Below, in pieces: positions 24,860 through 33,048 of a stretch of DNA of 33,048 bases (its first letter is position 1; each line of letters begins with the position of its first letter). Made by a program: the position numbers and the translations under genes. The notes beneath the pieces are model-generated. The model had not been told where the DNA came from. It worked only from the letters and a program-made list of their open reading frames with translations, and ran no database searches. The DNA lies in the NCBI GenBank assembly GCA_005778355.1, contig SXON01000235.1, positions 1-33,048 of the forward strand, in the 5' to 3' direction. Origin of the DNA: Pseudomonadota bacterium. Its GTDB lineage: Bacteria; Myxococcota_A; UBA796; SXON01.

Positions 24860-26833
24860 ATGCAGCGCCGCGACCTCCTCATGCTCGCCGCGGCGGGGTC
24901 GTCACTGGGGTACGGCGCGGCGGTGGTGCAGCGGAGCTTCGAGCTGATCGGGGGTCCGCCCGGCTGGGGGCACCAGGCACCGAGTGTCCCAAGGCAACTC
25001 GCCAACCTGTCCGGCCCGCCGCTGGCCCTGAGCGACGGCTACCCGATGCACTCGCACGCCGGGCTATTGGGCCCACCCGGCGGCGACGGCCTCGAGGCGG
25101 CGGTCGTGCTCCCCGAGGGGGGGGTCATCGAGCTGCGACTGGAACAGGCCGTGGCGCTGCGGCTCAGCAACGTGGGCGACGGCGGCGCGGTGGTCTTGTA
25201 CGGCGGCGACTCCGCCGTCGCGGGCGCCACCCGCCGTGCGATCCCCTGCGACAACGACCTCGTCACCAAGCTTTTCGCGGGCTCGGGAACCGTGGAAGTC
25301 ACCGCCTCCCTCGCGGCGGACGGCGACACCGTCGTGGCGAAGGTGGCCAGCGCGACCGCGCGCTGCCACACGAGGCTCACGAGCGCCACCCCCTCTCTCC
25401 ACGCCGGGCTTCGCCGCGTGGGCGTGCGCTCGGCGAGGCAGACCGCCGCCGACTTCGAGGCGCCCGGGGCCGGGTGGCCGCTGCGGCTCGGGGCGGCTGC
25501 GGTGGGCGCCACCCTCTTCGGCGCGGCGGGTCACTGGGCGGCGCGCGCAGGCGTTGGCGCGCTGCTCGGGCTGGTCAGCTTGCCCCTGCTCCTCGTCGGC
25601 CCCCTGGCCCACGTCGACATGGAGCGTTTTCTCGACGCGGCGCGCATGACGTTCCCGGCGGCGGCCGGCTGGGGTCTCTACGGGCCGGTGCTCGGGTCGC
25701 TGGGGCTCCTCAGCCTCGCCCTCGCCTGGCGCCTGTCGCGACCGGGCATCGTTCGGGGAGCCGGCGTCGTCACCGCGTTCGCTGTGCTCGGGGCCGTGCT
25801 GGTACTGGCGCTCGGCCCCCGCGACCCCACGGCGGCAGCGTTCGCGGCGGGCGCAGGCGGCTGCGCCGGGCTCATGGTTTGGGCGAACGCCACGCGCGCG
25901 CGGGCGTTCAACCTCCTGTCACTCGGCGCCGTTGCGCTCGGCGTGTTCCTGGCCGAACACGGCCTCTCGCGCACCCAGTACGGCGCCTCGTTGCTGGGCC
26001 TCTCCAGCCGCCAACGGGGGGGCGACGCCGGCATGGTGGGCACGGTTTTCGATACCTTCGAGGCCCTGGAGACGACACGCGCTTTCCGCGACTACCCCGA
26101 CCGCGACTACCCACTCCGTCCCCCGCCGGACACGGGCACACCGCGCATCGTTGCCGTGGGGTCATCCTCGACGGGCGGCGCCTACCAGAACGACAACATC
26201 GACGAGTTCTGGCCCGCCGACCTGCAGCGCGAGCTCGGGCCGGGCGTACAGGTGGTCAACCAGGCCGTGGGTGGGTGGACCAGCCTCCACGTGCGCCGCT
26301 ACCTCGAGACCCAGGTCGACCTTGTCGCCCCGGACGTGGTCGTCGCCTACCTCGGACACAACGACATCCTGACGCCCTCACCCCGACCCTACGCCCAGCT
26401 ACTCGCAGCCTGGCGCTCGGGGCTCGACCCGAGCATCGCCACATCGAACGTGCTCGGGCGCCTGCGCGTGTACCAGTCCCTGCGTTTCTTCGTCCAGGCG
26501 CTGGCATCCGACCCGGGCAACGTGGCCGTGCCGGTCTCCGACGCGCGGGAGAACTACCAGACGCTCGCCGACGTGATGGCCGCTCGCGGCGGCAAGCTCC
26601 TCTTGGTGACCGAGGCCCTGTCGCCCGACCCGGCGCCCCTCGCAGCCTACAGCGCGATGCTCGCAGAGCTTGCCTCGCAGGGCCACGTGGCCCACCTCGA
26701 CGCCAACCGCGCGCTCCTCGATCCTCAAGTCAGCGGTGTTTTCCTCGATGATTGTCATCTCACTCGCGACGGTCACCTCCTGCTGGCCGAGGCGGTCGCG
26801 GCTTCCCTTCGTGCGGAGGGCTGGGTTCCTTGA
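24860..26833 (+). CDS. Multi-pass membrane protein with C-terminal SGNH hydrolase domain
   Basis: 657 residues. MQRRDLLMLAAAGSSLG is a twin-arginine-like leader or an N-terminal anchor. Residues about 25-200 are soluble, with beta-rich and conserved-looking segments but no family I know. About residues 205-370 contain five to six membrane segments. The C-terminal 270 residues form a complete SGNH hydrolase: Ser 436 in VGSSSTGG, Gly in NQAVGGWTS, Asn in YLGHNDI and D630-H633 in DDCHLT. In this fold the catalytic domain would face the periplasm or outside, where it could act as an esterase or O-acyl transferase on a glycan or lipid. Fused membrane-SGNH proteins often take part in polysaccharide O-acylation. 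The gene starts with a leaderless-type promoter, divergent from the MopE-type gene. Confidence 0.85.
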   Translation: MQRRDLLMLAAAGSSLGYGAAVVQRSFELIGGPPGWGHQAPSVPRQLANLSGPPLALSDGYPMHSHAGLLGPPGGDGLEAAVVLPEGGVIELRLEQAVALRLSNVGDGGAVVLYGGDSAVAGATRRAIPCDNDLVTKLFAGSGTVEVTASLAADGDTVVAKVASATARCHTRLTSATPSLHAGLRRVGVRSARQTAADFEAPGAGWPLRLGAAAVGATLFGAAGHWAARAGVGALLGLVSLPLLLVGPLAHVDMERFLDAARMTFPAAAGWGLYGPVLGSLGLLSLALAWRLSRPGIVRGAGVVTAFAVLGAVLVLALGPRDPTAAAFAAGAGGCAGLMVWANATRARAFNLLSLGAVALGVFLAEHGLSRTQYGASLLGLSSRQRGGDAGMVGTVFDTFEALETTRAFRDYPDRDYPLRPPPDTGTPRIVAVGSSSTGGAYQNDNIDEFWPADLQRELGPGVQVVNQAVGGWTSLHVRRYLETQVDLVAPDVVVAYLGHNDILTPSPRPYAQLLAAWRSGLDPSIATSNVLGRLRVYQSLRFFVQALASDPGNVAVPVSDARENYQTLADVMAARGGKLLLVTEALSPDPAPLAAYSAMLAELASQGHVAHLDANRALLDPQVSGVFLDDCHLTRDGHLLLAEAVAASLRAEGWVP

Positions 26834-26846
26834 GACGCCCGTCGCG

Positions 26847-28283
26847 TCAGGGCACGGCGGCCTCGGCGTCGTCGAGCGCGAAGAGCCAGTACGTCCGGTC
26901 GGCACGGAAGACCTCGAACATGGTCGAGTGGGTGAGCAGGACCGACCAGAGCGTCGTGCCGTCGGCGCCGATCCGGTAGAAACCCCGGCGGTCGAGGCCT
27001 GAGTCCGACACGTCGGCCGTGGCTGCCGTGACCAGGTAGCTGCCGTCGGGTTGCAGGTCGACGTCGCCCATGGTGCGGGCGTAGAAGGTGACGTCGTAGA
27101 CCCACCGCTCGGTGGCGATGAGCCCGCTCTCGTCGAGCTCATAGTGGATCGCGCGGCTGTTGTATGCGTCGTCGTAACCGTTGTCGAACACGGTGACGCC
27201 GCCGTCGGCCAGGCTCACCCCGTGTTGTAGGTGAAACCAGTCGCCGCCCTGGAGGGCGTAGTCGCCTCCGGGGCCGAGTCGCGACAACAGCTCGCCCGTG
27301 CCGTGGTCGACCATCGTCACCCAGTTCTGGTTGCGCATCGACACCATGATGCGATCGGTTTCCGGGTCGTAGTCGAGCGCGTTGGCGTGCGTCCAGTCGA
27401 GGAATCCCTCGGTCTCGAAGTCCTCGGTGTACTCGCCCATCCGCGTGGGGTCGAGCTCGTCGTAGGCCGCCCAGGACCACACCGTCTCGTTCTCCGGGGT
27501 GATCTCGATCACCATGTCGCCCCGGACGATCGTCGTCTCGCCGGTGAGCTCGTCGGTCACCTCGTGGTCGTCGTAGGTCAACGCCAAGACGTTGCCGCTG
27601 GGCATCAAGAGCGCGTCGTGATGGATGTACGGCTTCGAAACGGCCAGCTGGGTGTGACCGAAGAGGTCGAAGCTCCGGAAGCCCTCCGGCAAGACCACCC
27701 CGATGTTCCCATCGTCTTGCACGCGAAGCTGCCGGTTGGCGTCTTCCGCGTCGTAGAGCTCGGGATCGTCGTAGTAGTAGACGACCTGTCCCTCGCCGTC
27801 GATGCCGAGGACGTAGGGCATCTGCGGGCTGCCATAGACCGGCGAGGGCGCGAAGAGGGTGACGCCCTCGTCGTTGTCGGAGGGCACCCCCACCTGGTAC
27901 TCCGCGTCGAGCAGGCCCTCGGGAAGCGCACCCGTGGTGAACTCGGCCCAGTCGCTCGGGTGGTACTCGCCGTCGACGTCGCGAGCGAGGGCGCGCATCT
28001 CGTAGCGCGTGTCGGCGCGGAGGCCCACCACCGGGAGCGTGTGCCGCGTGCCGGTGCTCGAGTAGGCCGTTCGCCGAGAATCGCCCTCGGGACCGGCGAT
28101 CTGGATCGTCACCTCGCCCTCGAAGTTCAATGCCACGGCCGCCTCGGCCGCCAGCGTCAGCCCCTCGACCTCGCTGAGCGCGAGCGACACGGTGACGTCG
28201 CGACTCGCTTCGCTCGTGTCGCCGGGCATGACCTGCACGTCTTCGTCCACGGGGCAGGCAGCGAGGAAGAGGAGCGCGACCAC
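26847..28283 (-). CDS. Arylsulfotransferase-like (ASST) lipoprotein
   Basis: 478 residues from the GTG at 28283; a longer frame reaches a TTG at 28343 but adds no better leader. The leader ends FLAACPVDED (lipobox LAAC), so it is probably a lipoprotein. The first 100 residues are Ig/fibronectin-like (LRADTRYEMRALARDVDG). The rest matches ASST-type six-bladed propellers: LGIDGEGQVVYYYDD, HHDALLMPSGNVLALTYDD, LDWTHANALDYDPETD, MRNQNWVTMVDHGTGELL, WFHLQHGVSLADGGVTVFDNG. The His residues in DWTHAN and HLQHGV correspond to conserved active-site region histidines. ASST enzymes move a sulfuryl group between phenols and do not use PAPS. Substrate unknown; some family members lack activity. Confidence 0.82.
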   Translation of the reverse strand: MVALLFLAACPVDEDVQVMPGDTSEASRDVTVSLALSEVEGLTLAAEAAVALNFEGEVTIQIAGPEGDSRRTAYSSTGTRHTLPVVGLRADTRYEMRALARDVDGEYHPSDWAEFTTGALPEGLLDAEYQVGVPSDNDEGVTLFAPSPVYGSPQMPYVLGIDGEGQVVYYYDDPELYDAEDANRQLRVQDDGNIGVVLPEGFRSFDLFGHTQLAVSKPYIHHDALLMPSGNVLALTYDDHEVTDELTGETTIVRGDMVIEITPENETVWSWAAYDELDPTRMGEYTEDFETEGFLDWTHANALDYDPETDRIMVSMRNQNWVTMVDHGTGELLSRLGPGGDYALQGGDWFHLQHGVSLADGGVTVFDNGYDDAYNSRAIHYELDESGLIATERWVYDVTFYARTMGDVDLQPDGSYLVTAATADVSDSGLDRRGFYRIGADGTTLWSVLLTHSTMFEVFRADRTYWLFALDDAEAAVP

Positions 28284-28291
28284 GCGGGCCC

Positions 28292-28297
28292 AGACTA
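28292..28297 (-). promoter_or_regulatory. -10 element of the ASST-like gene
   Basis: TAGTCT on the minus strand lies 8 bases before the GTG at 28283. This placement helped me choose that start over the TTG at 28343. Confidence 0.35.
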
Positions 28298-28343
28298 CGC
28301 CGGGAGGCGTCGCCTCCGGTGTGAAAAGCCTGTCCCTCCGCAA

Positions 28344-28349
28344 TACGTT
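28344..28349 (+). promoter_or_regulatory. -10 element of the effector-associated-domain-like gene
   Basis: TACGTT lies 6 bases before the ATG at 28356, and GTGAAA sits 17 bases upstream as a possible -35 (4/6). No Shine-Dalgarno. This is a leaderless-type promoter. Confidence 0.45.
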
Positions 28350-28355
28350 CGGCCG

Positions 28356-29219
28356 ATGCCCAAGAACGAAGCTCAGATCGACGAGGCCGATCTCGACGGG
28401 CTCGCCCGCGCCTGCGCGCGGCGTTTCCCCACGGCCGATGTGCAGCGCCCCTTCGCGCGCGCCGCGGGGCTCGACAGCGACCCCACCGACGTGGGCGACG
28501 CGAGCACCAACTGGGCGAAGATCCTCCGCGCGGCGCAGTCCAGAGGACGCCTGGTCGACCTCGCGCGTGCCCTCGCGCGGGCCGCGCCGGGCGACGAGAA
28601 CCTCCTCGCCCTGGCTCGCGCTCTGGGCGTGGCGGCCGCGCCGAGCACGGGCGCGCCGTCGCCCCTCGTGCTCGGCATCGTCGGCGCGGTGATCCTGGCC
28701 GGGGCGGCGCTGGCGTGGACGTTCACCGGCGGCGACACGGACGCGGTCGCGACGACATCGACATCGACATCGGCCCCTCCTGCCGCTGCGCCCCCGCCGC
28801 CCATCGCGACCGTCCCCGCCCCCGCGAGCGAGCCTGCGGCTCTGCCGGGCGTCGCGACAGCGACAACGACAACGACAACGACGACGACAGCGACGACGAC
28901 AGCGACAGCGACAACGACAGCGACGCCGGCGCCGACTGTCGCCGCGAACTCGACCCCGACCGCCGCCGCGCGGGCGTCGAGCCGCTCCCCGTGCTCCGGC
29001 TACTTCTACTTCGGGCGTTCTTCGCCCGGCGCCGCCGGCGCGACAATTACTCTAGGTCGCGACGCACGTGTGCGCGCCGACTATCCCCGCGCCGACAACG
29101 GCCACGACGCCAGCGCCCCTGAGCGCTGCGTGCTGACTCGTGGCACGCTCCTCGTGCTCACCCGCGAGCCGATCGACGCGTCCAACGGTCACTACTGGGT
29201 ACCCGTGGGTGATCCGTAG
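28356..29219 (+). CDS. Single-pass membrane protein with N-terminal effector-associated-domain (EAD1)-like region
   Basis: 287 residues from the ATG at 28356; the frame is open far upstream, but only this ATG follows a promoter. Residues 8-92 are all-helical: LDGLARACARRFP, then NWAKILRAAQSRGRLVDLARALARAAPGDENLLALARAL. The W-x-x-I-L-x-x-A, small basic loop and P-x-D-x-x-L pattern resembles the effector-associated domains (EAD1 type) that act as death-domain-like adaptors in bacterial conflict systems. Next come a membrane segment (103-122), a low-complexity T/A/P linker (133-205) and a C-terminal beta-rich domain of about 75 residues with two Cys, SH3-like in feel (GATITLGRDARVRAD, then YWVPVGDP). 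I infer a signalling or adaptor role at the membrane. The EAD assignment is from pattern alone. Confidence 0.75.
   Translation: MPKNEAQIDEADLDGLARACARRFPTADVQRPFARAAGLDSDPTDVGDASTNWAKILRAAQSRGRLVDLARALARAAPGDENLLALARALGVAAAPSTGAPSPLVLGIVGAVILAGAALAWTFTGGDTDAVATTSTSTSAPPAAAPPPPIATVPAPASEPAALPGVATATTTTTTTTTATTTATATTTATPAPTVAANSTPTAAARASSRSPCSGYFYFGRSSPGAAGATITLGRDARVRADYPRADNGHDASAPERCVLTRGTLLVLTREPIDASNGHYWVPVGDP
28855..28925 (+). repeat. Microsatellite-like CGACAR repeat inside the EAD-like gene
   Basis: About 70 bases built of CGACAA, CGACAG and CGACGA units encode an almost pure Thr/Ala run in the linker. All units are multiples of three, so length changes by slippage would alter the linker without breaking the frame. 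Confidence 0.7.
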
Positions 29220-29230
29220 GCCGGCGATCG

Positions 29231-29854
29231 CTACGGGTTCGCGAGCCCCTCGATAAAGGCATCGACCCGCGCATAGCTCCAGGGGTCGAGGGTGACGGCC
29301 GGCGCGGCGCGGCTCGGGTCGATGCCGCGTGCACGGCAACGCTCGGCCACGTAACGGCGGCGGCCCCTCCCCACCGGGAAACGGAGCAGCACCGTGGCCC
29401 CGAGTTCCGGCGCCAGCTTCGGATAGAGCAGCGTCACCGAGGTGTCGGCCGGGCCCTGGCAGAGAACGGTGCGGCGCCCATCGGCGGCCCGGTCCGCCAG
29501 CAGGCGACCGAGCAGGTCGATGGCACCGTAGCGCCCGTGCAGGCAATCGACGGCGTCGAGCCACAGGCCAGGCGACTCGCGCGTTTCTTCACACCAGCGC
29601 CGGTTGCGGGCCGCCTTGTTCAGCGCCTGCCGCAGGCACTCCGCGTCGCAACGCTTGATATCTAGGCCTCGAAGTAAACGCTCGGCCAACGTGCTCTTAC
29701 CTGCCTCCGGTGGGCCGATAACAAACACCACCGGTCGCGATTGTAGGATCTTGGGCAGCGGGCGCTCCCCGAGCAACTCTCGCGCCGTCTTGGCGAGCAG
29801 GGCCGGGGCCAAGCAAAGCTCCGCCCCGCCTGAGGTGGTCGTGCCTCCCTTCAA
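29231..29854 (-). CDS. P-loop ATPase/kinase-like protein
   Basis: 207 residues from the TTG at 29854. A Walker A motif is present, VIGPPEAGKST (45-55). CDAECLRQALNKAARNRRW follows it, where small kinases (AAA_33/zeta-toxin-like group) have a substrate-binding region. RTVLCQGPADTSVTLLYPKL and VLLRFPVGRGRRRYV resemble the lid/LID-Arg region of nucleoside or small-molecule kinases. I cannot name the substrate. It starts 51 bases after the mutase-subunit stop on the same strand, so it may be the last gene of that operon. It converges with the EAD-like gene, 11 bases away. A kinase for a sugar or a toxin-like uridine-sugar kinase is possible; no antitoxin gene is near. Confidence 0.68.
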   Translation of the reverse strand: MKGGTTTSGGAELCLAPALLAKTARELLGERPLPKILQSRPVVFVIGPPEAGKSTLAERLLRGLDIKRCDAECLRQALNKAARNRRWCEETRESPGLWLDAVDCLHGRYGAIDLLGRLLADRAADGRRTVLCQGPADTSVTLLYPKLAPELGATVLLRFPVGRGRRRYVAERCRARGIDPSRAAPAVTLDPWSYARVDAFIEGLANP

Positions 29855-29905
29855 GCGCCTATTCCCACCGGTTGCCTACACCGCAGCTAGCGGGGCGGCA
29901 AGCTC

Positions 29906-30310
29906 CTAGTCGTCGATCGACCGAACGTTTGCGCGGATGTAGGTGACGATGTCGACCATCGGCGTGCCCGGGCCGAACACCATCGCCACGCCGGCCGCCT
30001 GGAGGGCCGCCACGTCGGCCTCGGGGATGATCCCGCCCGCGATCACCAGCGCGTCGCCGCGTCCCATGGTGCGCAGGCCGGCCACCACCTCGGGGAGCAG
30101 CCGATCGTGGGCGCCTGAGAGCACCGAGAGGCCCACCACGTCGGCGTCTTCATCGACCGCCGCGCGCACGATCTGCTCGGGGGTGCGATGCAGACCCGTG
30201 TAGATCACCTCCATCCCGGCATCGCGCAGCCCGCGCGCGACGACCTTGGCGCCTCGATCATGACCATCGAGGCCCGGCTTGGCCACCAGCACGCGGATAC
30301 GACGGTCCAT
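29906..30310 (-). CDS. Stand-alone cobalamin-binding mutase subunit (methylmalonyl-CoA mutase C-terminal type)
   Basis: 134 residues from the ATG at 30310; a longer frame reaching 31057 is only the shadow of the acyl-CoA dehydrogenase gene. The product is the B12-binding Rossmann-like domain: [22 protein letters not shown] has the DxHxxG base-off cobalamin motif (D-G-H-D-R-G). [10 protein letters not shown] and [13 protein letters not shown] supply the S-x-L and G-G segments that hold the nucleotide loop. This matches the small or C-terminal subunit of methylmalonyl-CoA, ethylmalonyl-CoA or isobutyryl-CoA mutase when encoded separately. The large catalytic subunit is not in the window. The gene starts 4 bases after the acyl-CoA dehydrogenase stop, suggesting a shared acyl-CoA pathway. 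Confidence 0.9.
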   Translation of the reverse strand: MDRRIRVLVAKPGLDGHDRGAKVVARGLRDAGMEVIYTGLHRTPEQIVRAAVDEDADVVGLSVLSGAHDRLLPEVVAGLRTMGRGDALVIAGGIIPEADVAALQAAGVAMVFGPGTPMVDIVTYIRANVRSIDD

Positions 30311-30314
30311 TCGG

Positions 30315-31457
30315 CTATCCCAGGTAGTTGCGCGCGATAACCAGCCGCTGGATCTCGCTGGTGCCCTCGTAGAGGGTGGTGATGCGGGCGTCGCGGAAGA
30401 GCCGCTCCACCTCGTACTCCTTGCTGTACCCGTAGCCGCCGTGGATCTGCAGCGCCTTGTCGGCGCAGAAATTGGCGGTCTCCGAGGCGGCCAGCTTGGC
30501 CATCGAGCAGTAGTGCGAGGCGCGCGCCTTGTCGGCGCCGTCTTTGTAGACCGCCGCGCGCCAGGTGAGCAGCCGAGCCGACTCGATCCGGGTGGCCATG
30601 TCGGCCACCATCCACTGGATGGCCTGGTTGGCGGCGATGGGCTTGCCGAAGGCCTCGCGCTGCTTGGCGTGGGCCACGGCGAGGTCGAAGGCGCGCTGGG
30701 CGATGCCCAGGGCCTGCGCGGCGATGCCGATGCGGCCTCCATCGAGGGTGGCCATCGCCACCGTGAAGCCCTTGCGCTCGGCGTTGAGCAGGTTCTCGCC
30801 CGGCACGAAGAGGTTGTCGAACACCATCTCGCTCGTAGCCGAGGAGGTGATGCCGAGCTTCTCCTCCGCCTTGCCCACGCCGTAGCCTTCCCAGTGGGAC
30901 TCGAGGATGAAGGCGCACACCCCGCGGTGCCGTTCCTCGGGGGCGAGGTTGCCGTAGGCCACGCACACCTGCGCCTTGGGCGCGTTGGTGATCCAGATCT
31001 TGTTGCCGCTGAGCCGATAGCCGCCCTCGACCGGGGTGGCCTTGGTGCGCTGGGCACCCGCGTCGGAACCGGCGTTGGGCTCAGTCAGCGCATAGCAGCC
31101 GAGCTTCCTGCCGCTGGCGAGATCGGGCAGGTACTTCTGCTTCTGCGACTCGCTGCCGAAGGCGAGGATCGGCCAACAAACGAGCGAGTTGTTGACGCTC
31201 ATGGTGACGCCGACCGAGGCGTCCGCGTAGCAAATCTCCTCGAGGGCCACGACGTAGGCCAGCGTGGACATGCCCGCGCCGCCGTACTGCTCGGGGACGA
31301 ACATGCCGAGGAAGCCCATCTCGCCCAGTTGCTGCACCAGCTCGGCCGGGAAGGCGTGGTTGTGGTCGCGCGACTGCGCGCCCGGGAGCACCGACTCGCG
31401 GGCGAACTCGCGCGCGAGGGCCTGCACTTGCTGGACGTCTTCGGGGAGTTCGAACAC
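30315..31457 (-). CDS. Acyl-CoA dehydrogenase, short/medium-chain type
   Basis: 380 residues from the GTG at 31457 ([19 protein letters not shown]), the length and opening of the family. A longer reading to 31961 is out of place with its neighbour. Both family signatures are seen: [16 protein letters not shown] (about 120-135) and [20 protein letters not shown] near the C-terminus. The catalytic Glu lies in [10 protein letters not shown] (about 366). [11 protein letters not shown] fits the FAD-binding strand. It oxidises acyl-CoA to trans-2-enoyl-CoA, passing electrons to ETF. With the enoyl-CoA hydratase and 3-hydroxyacyl-CoA dehydrogenase genes upstream it forms a beta-oxidation or butyrate/crotonyl-CoA module. 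Substrate chain length is not decided. Confidence 0.95.
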   Translation of the reverse strand: MFELPEDVQQVQALAREFARESVLPGAQSRDHNHAFPAELVQQLGEMGFLGMFVPEQYGGAGMSTLAYVVALEEICYADASVGVTMSVNNSLVCWPILAFGSESQKQKYLPDLASGRKLGCYALTEPNAGSDAGAQRTKATPVEGGYRLSGNKIWITNAPKAQVCVAYGNLAPEERHRGVCAFILESHWEGYGVGKAEEKLGITSSATSEMVFDNLFVPGENLLNAERKGFTVAMATLDGGRIGIAAQALGIAQRAFDLAVAHAKQREAFGKPIAANQAIQWMVADMATRIESARLLTWRAAVYKDGADKARASHYCSMAKLAASETANFCADKALQIHGGYGYSKEYEVERLFRDARITTLYEGTSEIQRLVIARNYLG

Positions 31458-31480
31458 CGTGGCCTCGGGAGGGAGGCCGG

Positions 31481-32131
31481 CTATCGCGGGCGCCCTGGCC
31501 CTTCCAGCTTGATCGGCACCCCGGGCTCGCCGCGGGTGCACAGGCGTTCGACCGAGGTGGTCCACGCCGAAAGGGAAGCCGCCGAGCCCTCCGCGATCCA
31601 GCCCGGCGCGGGACGATCGACGCCACAGGGGATGCCGAGCTGGTGCACCGTTGCCTCGATCTCGCGCTCGGCGGCCTTCCGGCAGGTGATGTCGCGACAG
31701 GACTCGATCCCGGGCGCCTCGCCGCGGTCGATGCCCCGGCGCCACCACGCCCGCCAGTAGGAAAAGCCGAGCTTCGGGTCGGTATGCGGCCGTAGGCTCT
31801 CCCAGAGCTCGGCGGCGGCGTCGAGGGTGTCCGCCCGCCGGGAAGCCTGGCCGAGCACATGGGTCCCGCAGCCCATGTTGAACATCGTGTCGCGACAGAC
31901 GTCCAGCGCCGCAGCGGCGTCCCCTCCCCGTTCCAGTGCCTCGGCCTGCCAGAAACGGCACTCGTCATCCCAGGGATCCGGGATGGACGCACACTGCTCC
32001 CAGGCCGCGAACCGTGCCACCACGTTCACTCTGCACGGAGCGTCGGGGCAGGACACGAGGGCCGCGTCGACGCTCGGCGCAGACTCCGCGAGCGCCAGCC
32101 GCTCGGCGGCGGAAGGCGCGCAGCCCAGCAA
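31481..32131 (-). CDS. Cys-rich lipoprotein of unknown function
   Basis: 216 residues from the TTG at 32131. The frame begins MLGCAPSAAE, which has a lipobox Cys but no signal peptide. Reading five codons further upstream in the same frame (CTG at 32146) gives LVLSLLLGCAPS, a proper lipobox leader. The true start is therefore probably that CTG or another non-standard codon, overlapping the enoyl-CoA hydratase 3' end. The mature part has about ten Cys, several paired as in SCPDAPCRVNVV, CASIPDPWDDECRFWQAEAL and CRDTMFNMGC, typical of exported disulfide-rich proteins; alpha-helical repeats may be TPR/Sel1-like. No family recognised. It lies between two acyl-CoA genes on the same strand, an odd place for a lipoprotein. 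Confidence 0.75.
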   Translation of the reverse strand: MLGCAPSAAERLALAESAPSVDAALVSCPDAPCRVNVVARFAAWEQCASIPDPWDDECRFWQAEALERGGDAAAALDVCRDTMFNMGCGTHVLGQASRRADTLDAAAELWESLRPHTDPKLGFSYWRAWWRRGIDRGEAPGIESCRDITCRKAAEREIEATVHQLGIPCGVDRPAPGWIAEGSAASLSAWTTSVERLCTRGEPGVPIKLEGPGRPR

Positions 32132-32135
32132 TAGG

Positions 32136-32893
<758 letters not shown>

Positions 32894-32894
<1 letters not shown>

Positions 32895-33048
32895 CACTTC
32901 GCCCCGTAGTCGTAGAAGCCTCGGCCCGACTTACGACCCAGCCAACCGGCCTCGACGTACTTCCGCAAGAGGGGACAGGGGCGGTACTTGCTGTCGCCCA
33001 GGCCGTCTTGCAGCACGTTCATGATGGCGAGGCAGGTGTCGAGGCCGA
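32894..33048 (-). CDS. 3-hydroxybutyryl-CoA dehydrogenase, C-terminal end
   Basis: Only the last 50 residues are in the window; the gene continues beyond 33048. The visible sequence begins [21 protein letters not shown] and ends [17 protein letters not shown]. This is the C-terminal domain of 3-hydroxybutyryl-CoA (3-hydroxyacyl-CoA) dehydrogenases, with the GWLGRKxGRGFYDY tail that closes the family. It would oxidise 3-hydroxyacyl-CoA to acetoacetyl-CoA with NAD(P)+. Its TGA (32896-32894) overlaps the hydratase ATG, showing co-translation with the enoyl-CoA hydratase. Confidence 0.85.

Noticed and set aside
26834..26848. GACGC-N5-GCGTC stem between two convergent genes
   Set aside because: Only 5 bp with no U-tract, and in a GC-rich genome such stems are common by chance, so I do not call it a terminator.

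Overview
The window is a very GC-rich, densely coded bacterial segment of about 33 kb. It most likely comes from a member of the Myxococcota (myxobacteria and relatives). The evidence is a secreted protein ending in a MYXO-CTERM-type tail (21555-24761), several secreted FG-GAP and MopE-type calcium-binding repeat proteins rich in D, G and T, many lipoproteins, and an effector-associated-domain-like membrane protein. I found no rRNA, tRNA, CRISPR array, insertion sequence or phage gene. No stretch longer than about 100 bases lacks a gene.

Layout. 1-3045: the 3' end of a secreted protein gene, an FG-GAP/MopE lipoprotein and a 40-residue micro-lipoprotein, all on +. 3098-3750 (-): a VapBC-like toxin-antitoxin pair with a promoter overlapped by tandem palindromes. 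3757-4539 (-): a LigB/DODA-type dioxygenase. 4597-8330 (-): a probable zinc-uptake operon (small His-rich protein, outer-membrane porin, ZnuA-like binding protein, ZnuB-like permease with a His-rich tail) with no ATPase gene. 8397-11760: a START-domain protein (+), a large polytopic membrane protein (-) and a membrane-anchored SGNH hydrolase (+).

11825-21542 (+) is the most interesting part: twelve tightly packed, mostly overlapping genes for a GNAT N-acyltransferase, cytochrome P450, malonyl-ACP transacylase, FabL-type enoyl reductase, FabA dehydratase, FabG ketoreductase, FabZ dehydratase, ketosynthase, acyl carrier protein, 4'-phosphopantetheinyl transferase, PlsC-type acyltransferase and KAS III. 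This is a self-contained discrete (type II) fatty-acid/polyketide pathway with its own carrier protein and activating enzyme. It also has an oxidase and two candidate off-loading acyltransferases (one N-type, one O-type). I infer that it makes a tailored fatty acyl chain and transfers it to an amine and/or hydroxyl acceptor, giving an N-acyl amino acid or an ornithine-lipid-like aminolipid. The product cannot be read from the sequence.

21555-29854: a MopE/MYXO-CTERM surface protein (-), a membrane-SGNH hydrolase (+), an arylsulfotransferase-like lipoprotein (-), the effector-associated-domain-like membrane protein (+) and a P-loop kinase-like protein (-). 29906-33048 (-): an acyl-CoA operon with the 3' end of 3-hydroxybutyryl-CoA dehydrogenase, enoyl-CoA hydratase, a Cys-rich lipoprotein, an acyl-CoA dehydrogenase and a stand-alone B12-binding mutase subunit.

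A recurring signal is a TAnnnT hexamer 6-8 bases before the start codon of at least seven genes that open transcription units, with no Shine-Dalgarno. This suggests leaderless mRNAs. Genes inside operons more often have GGAG-type sites or overlapping stop/start codons.
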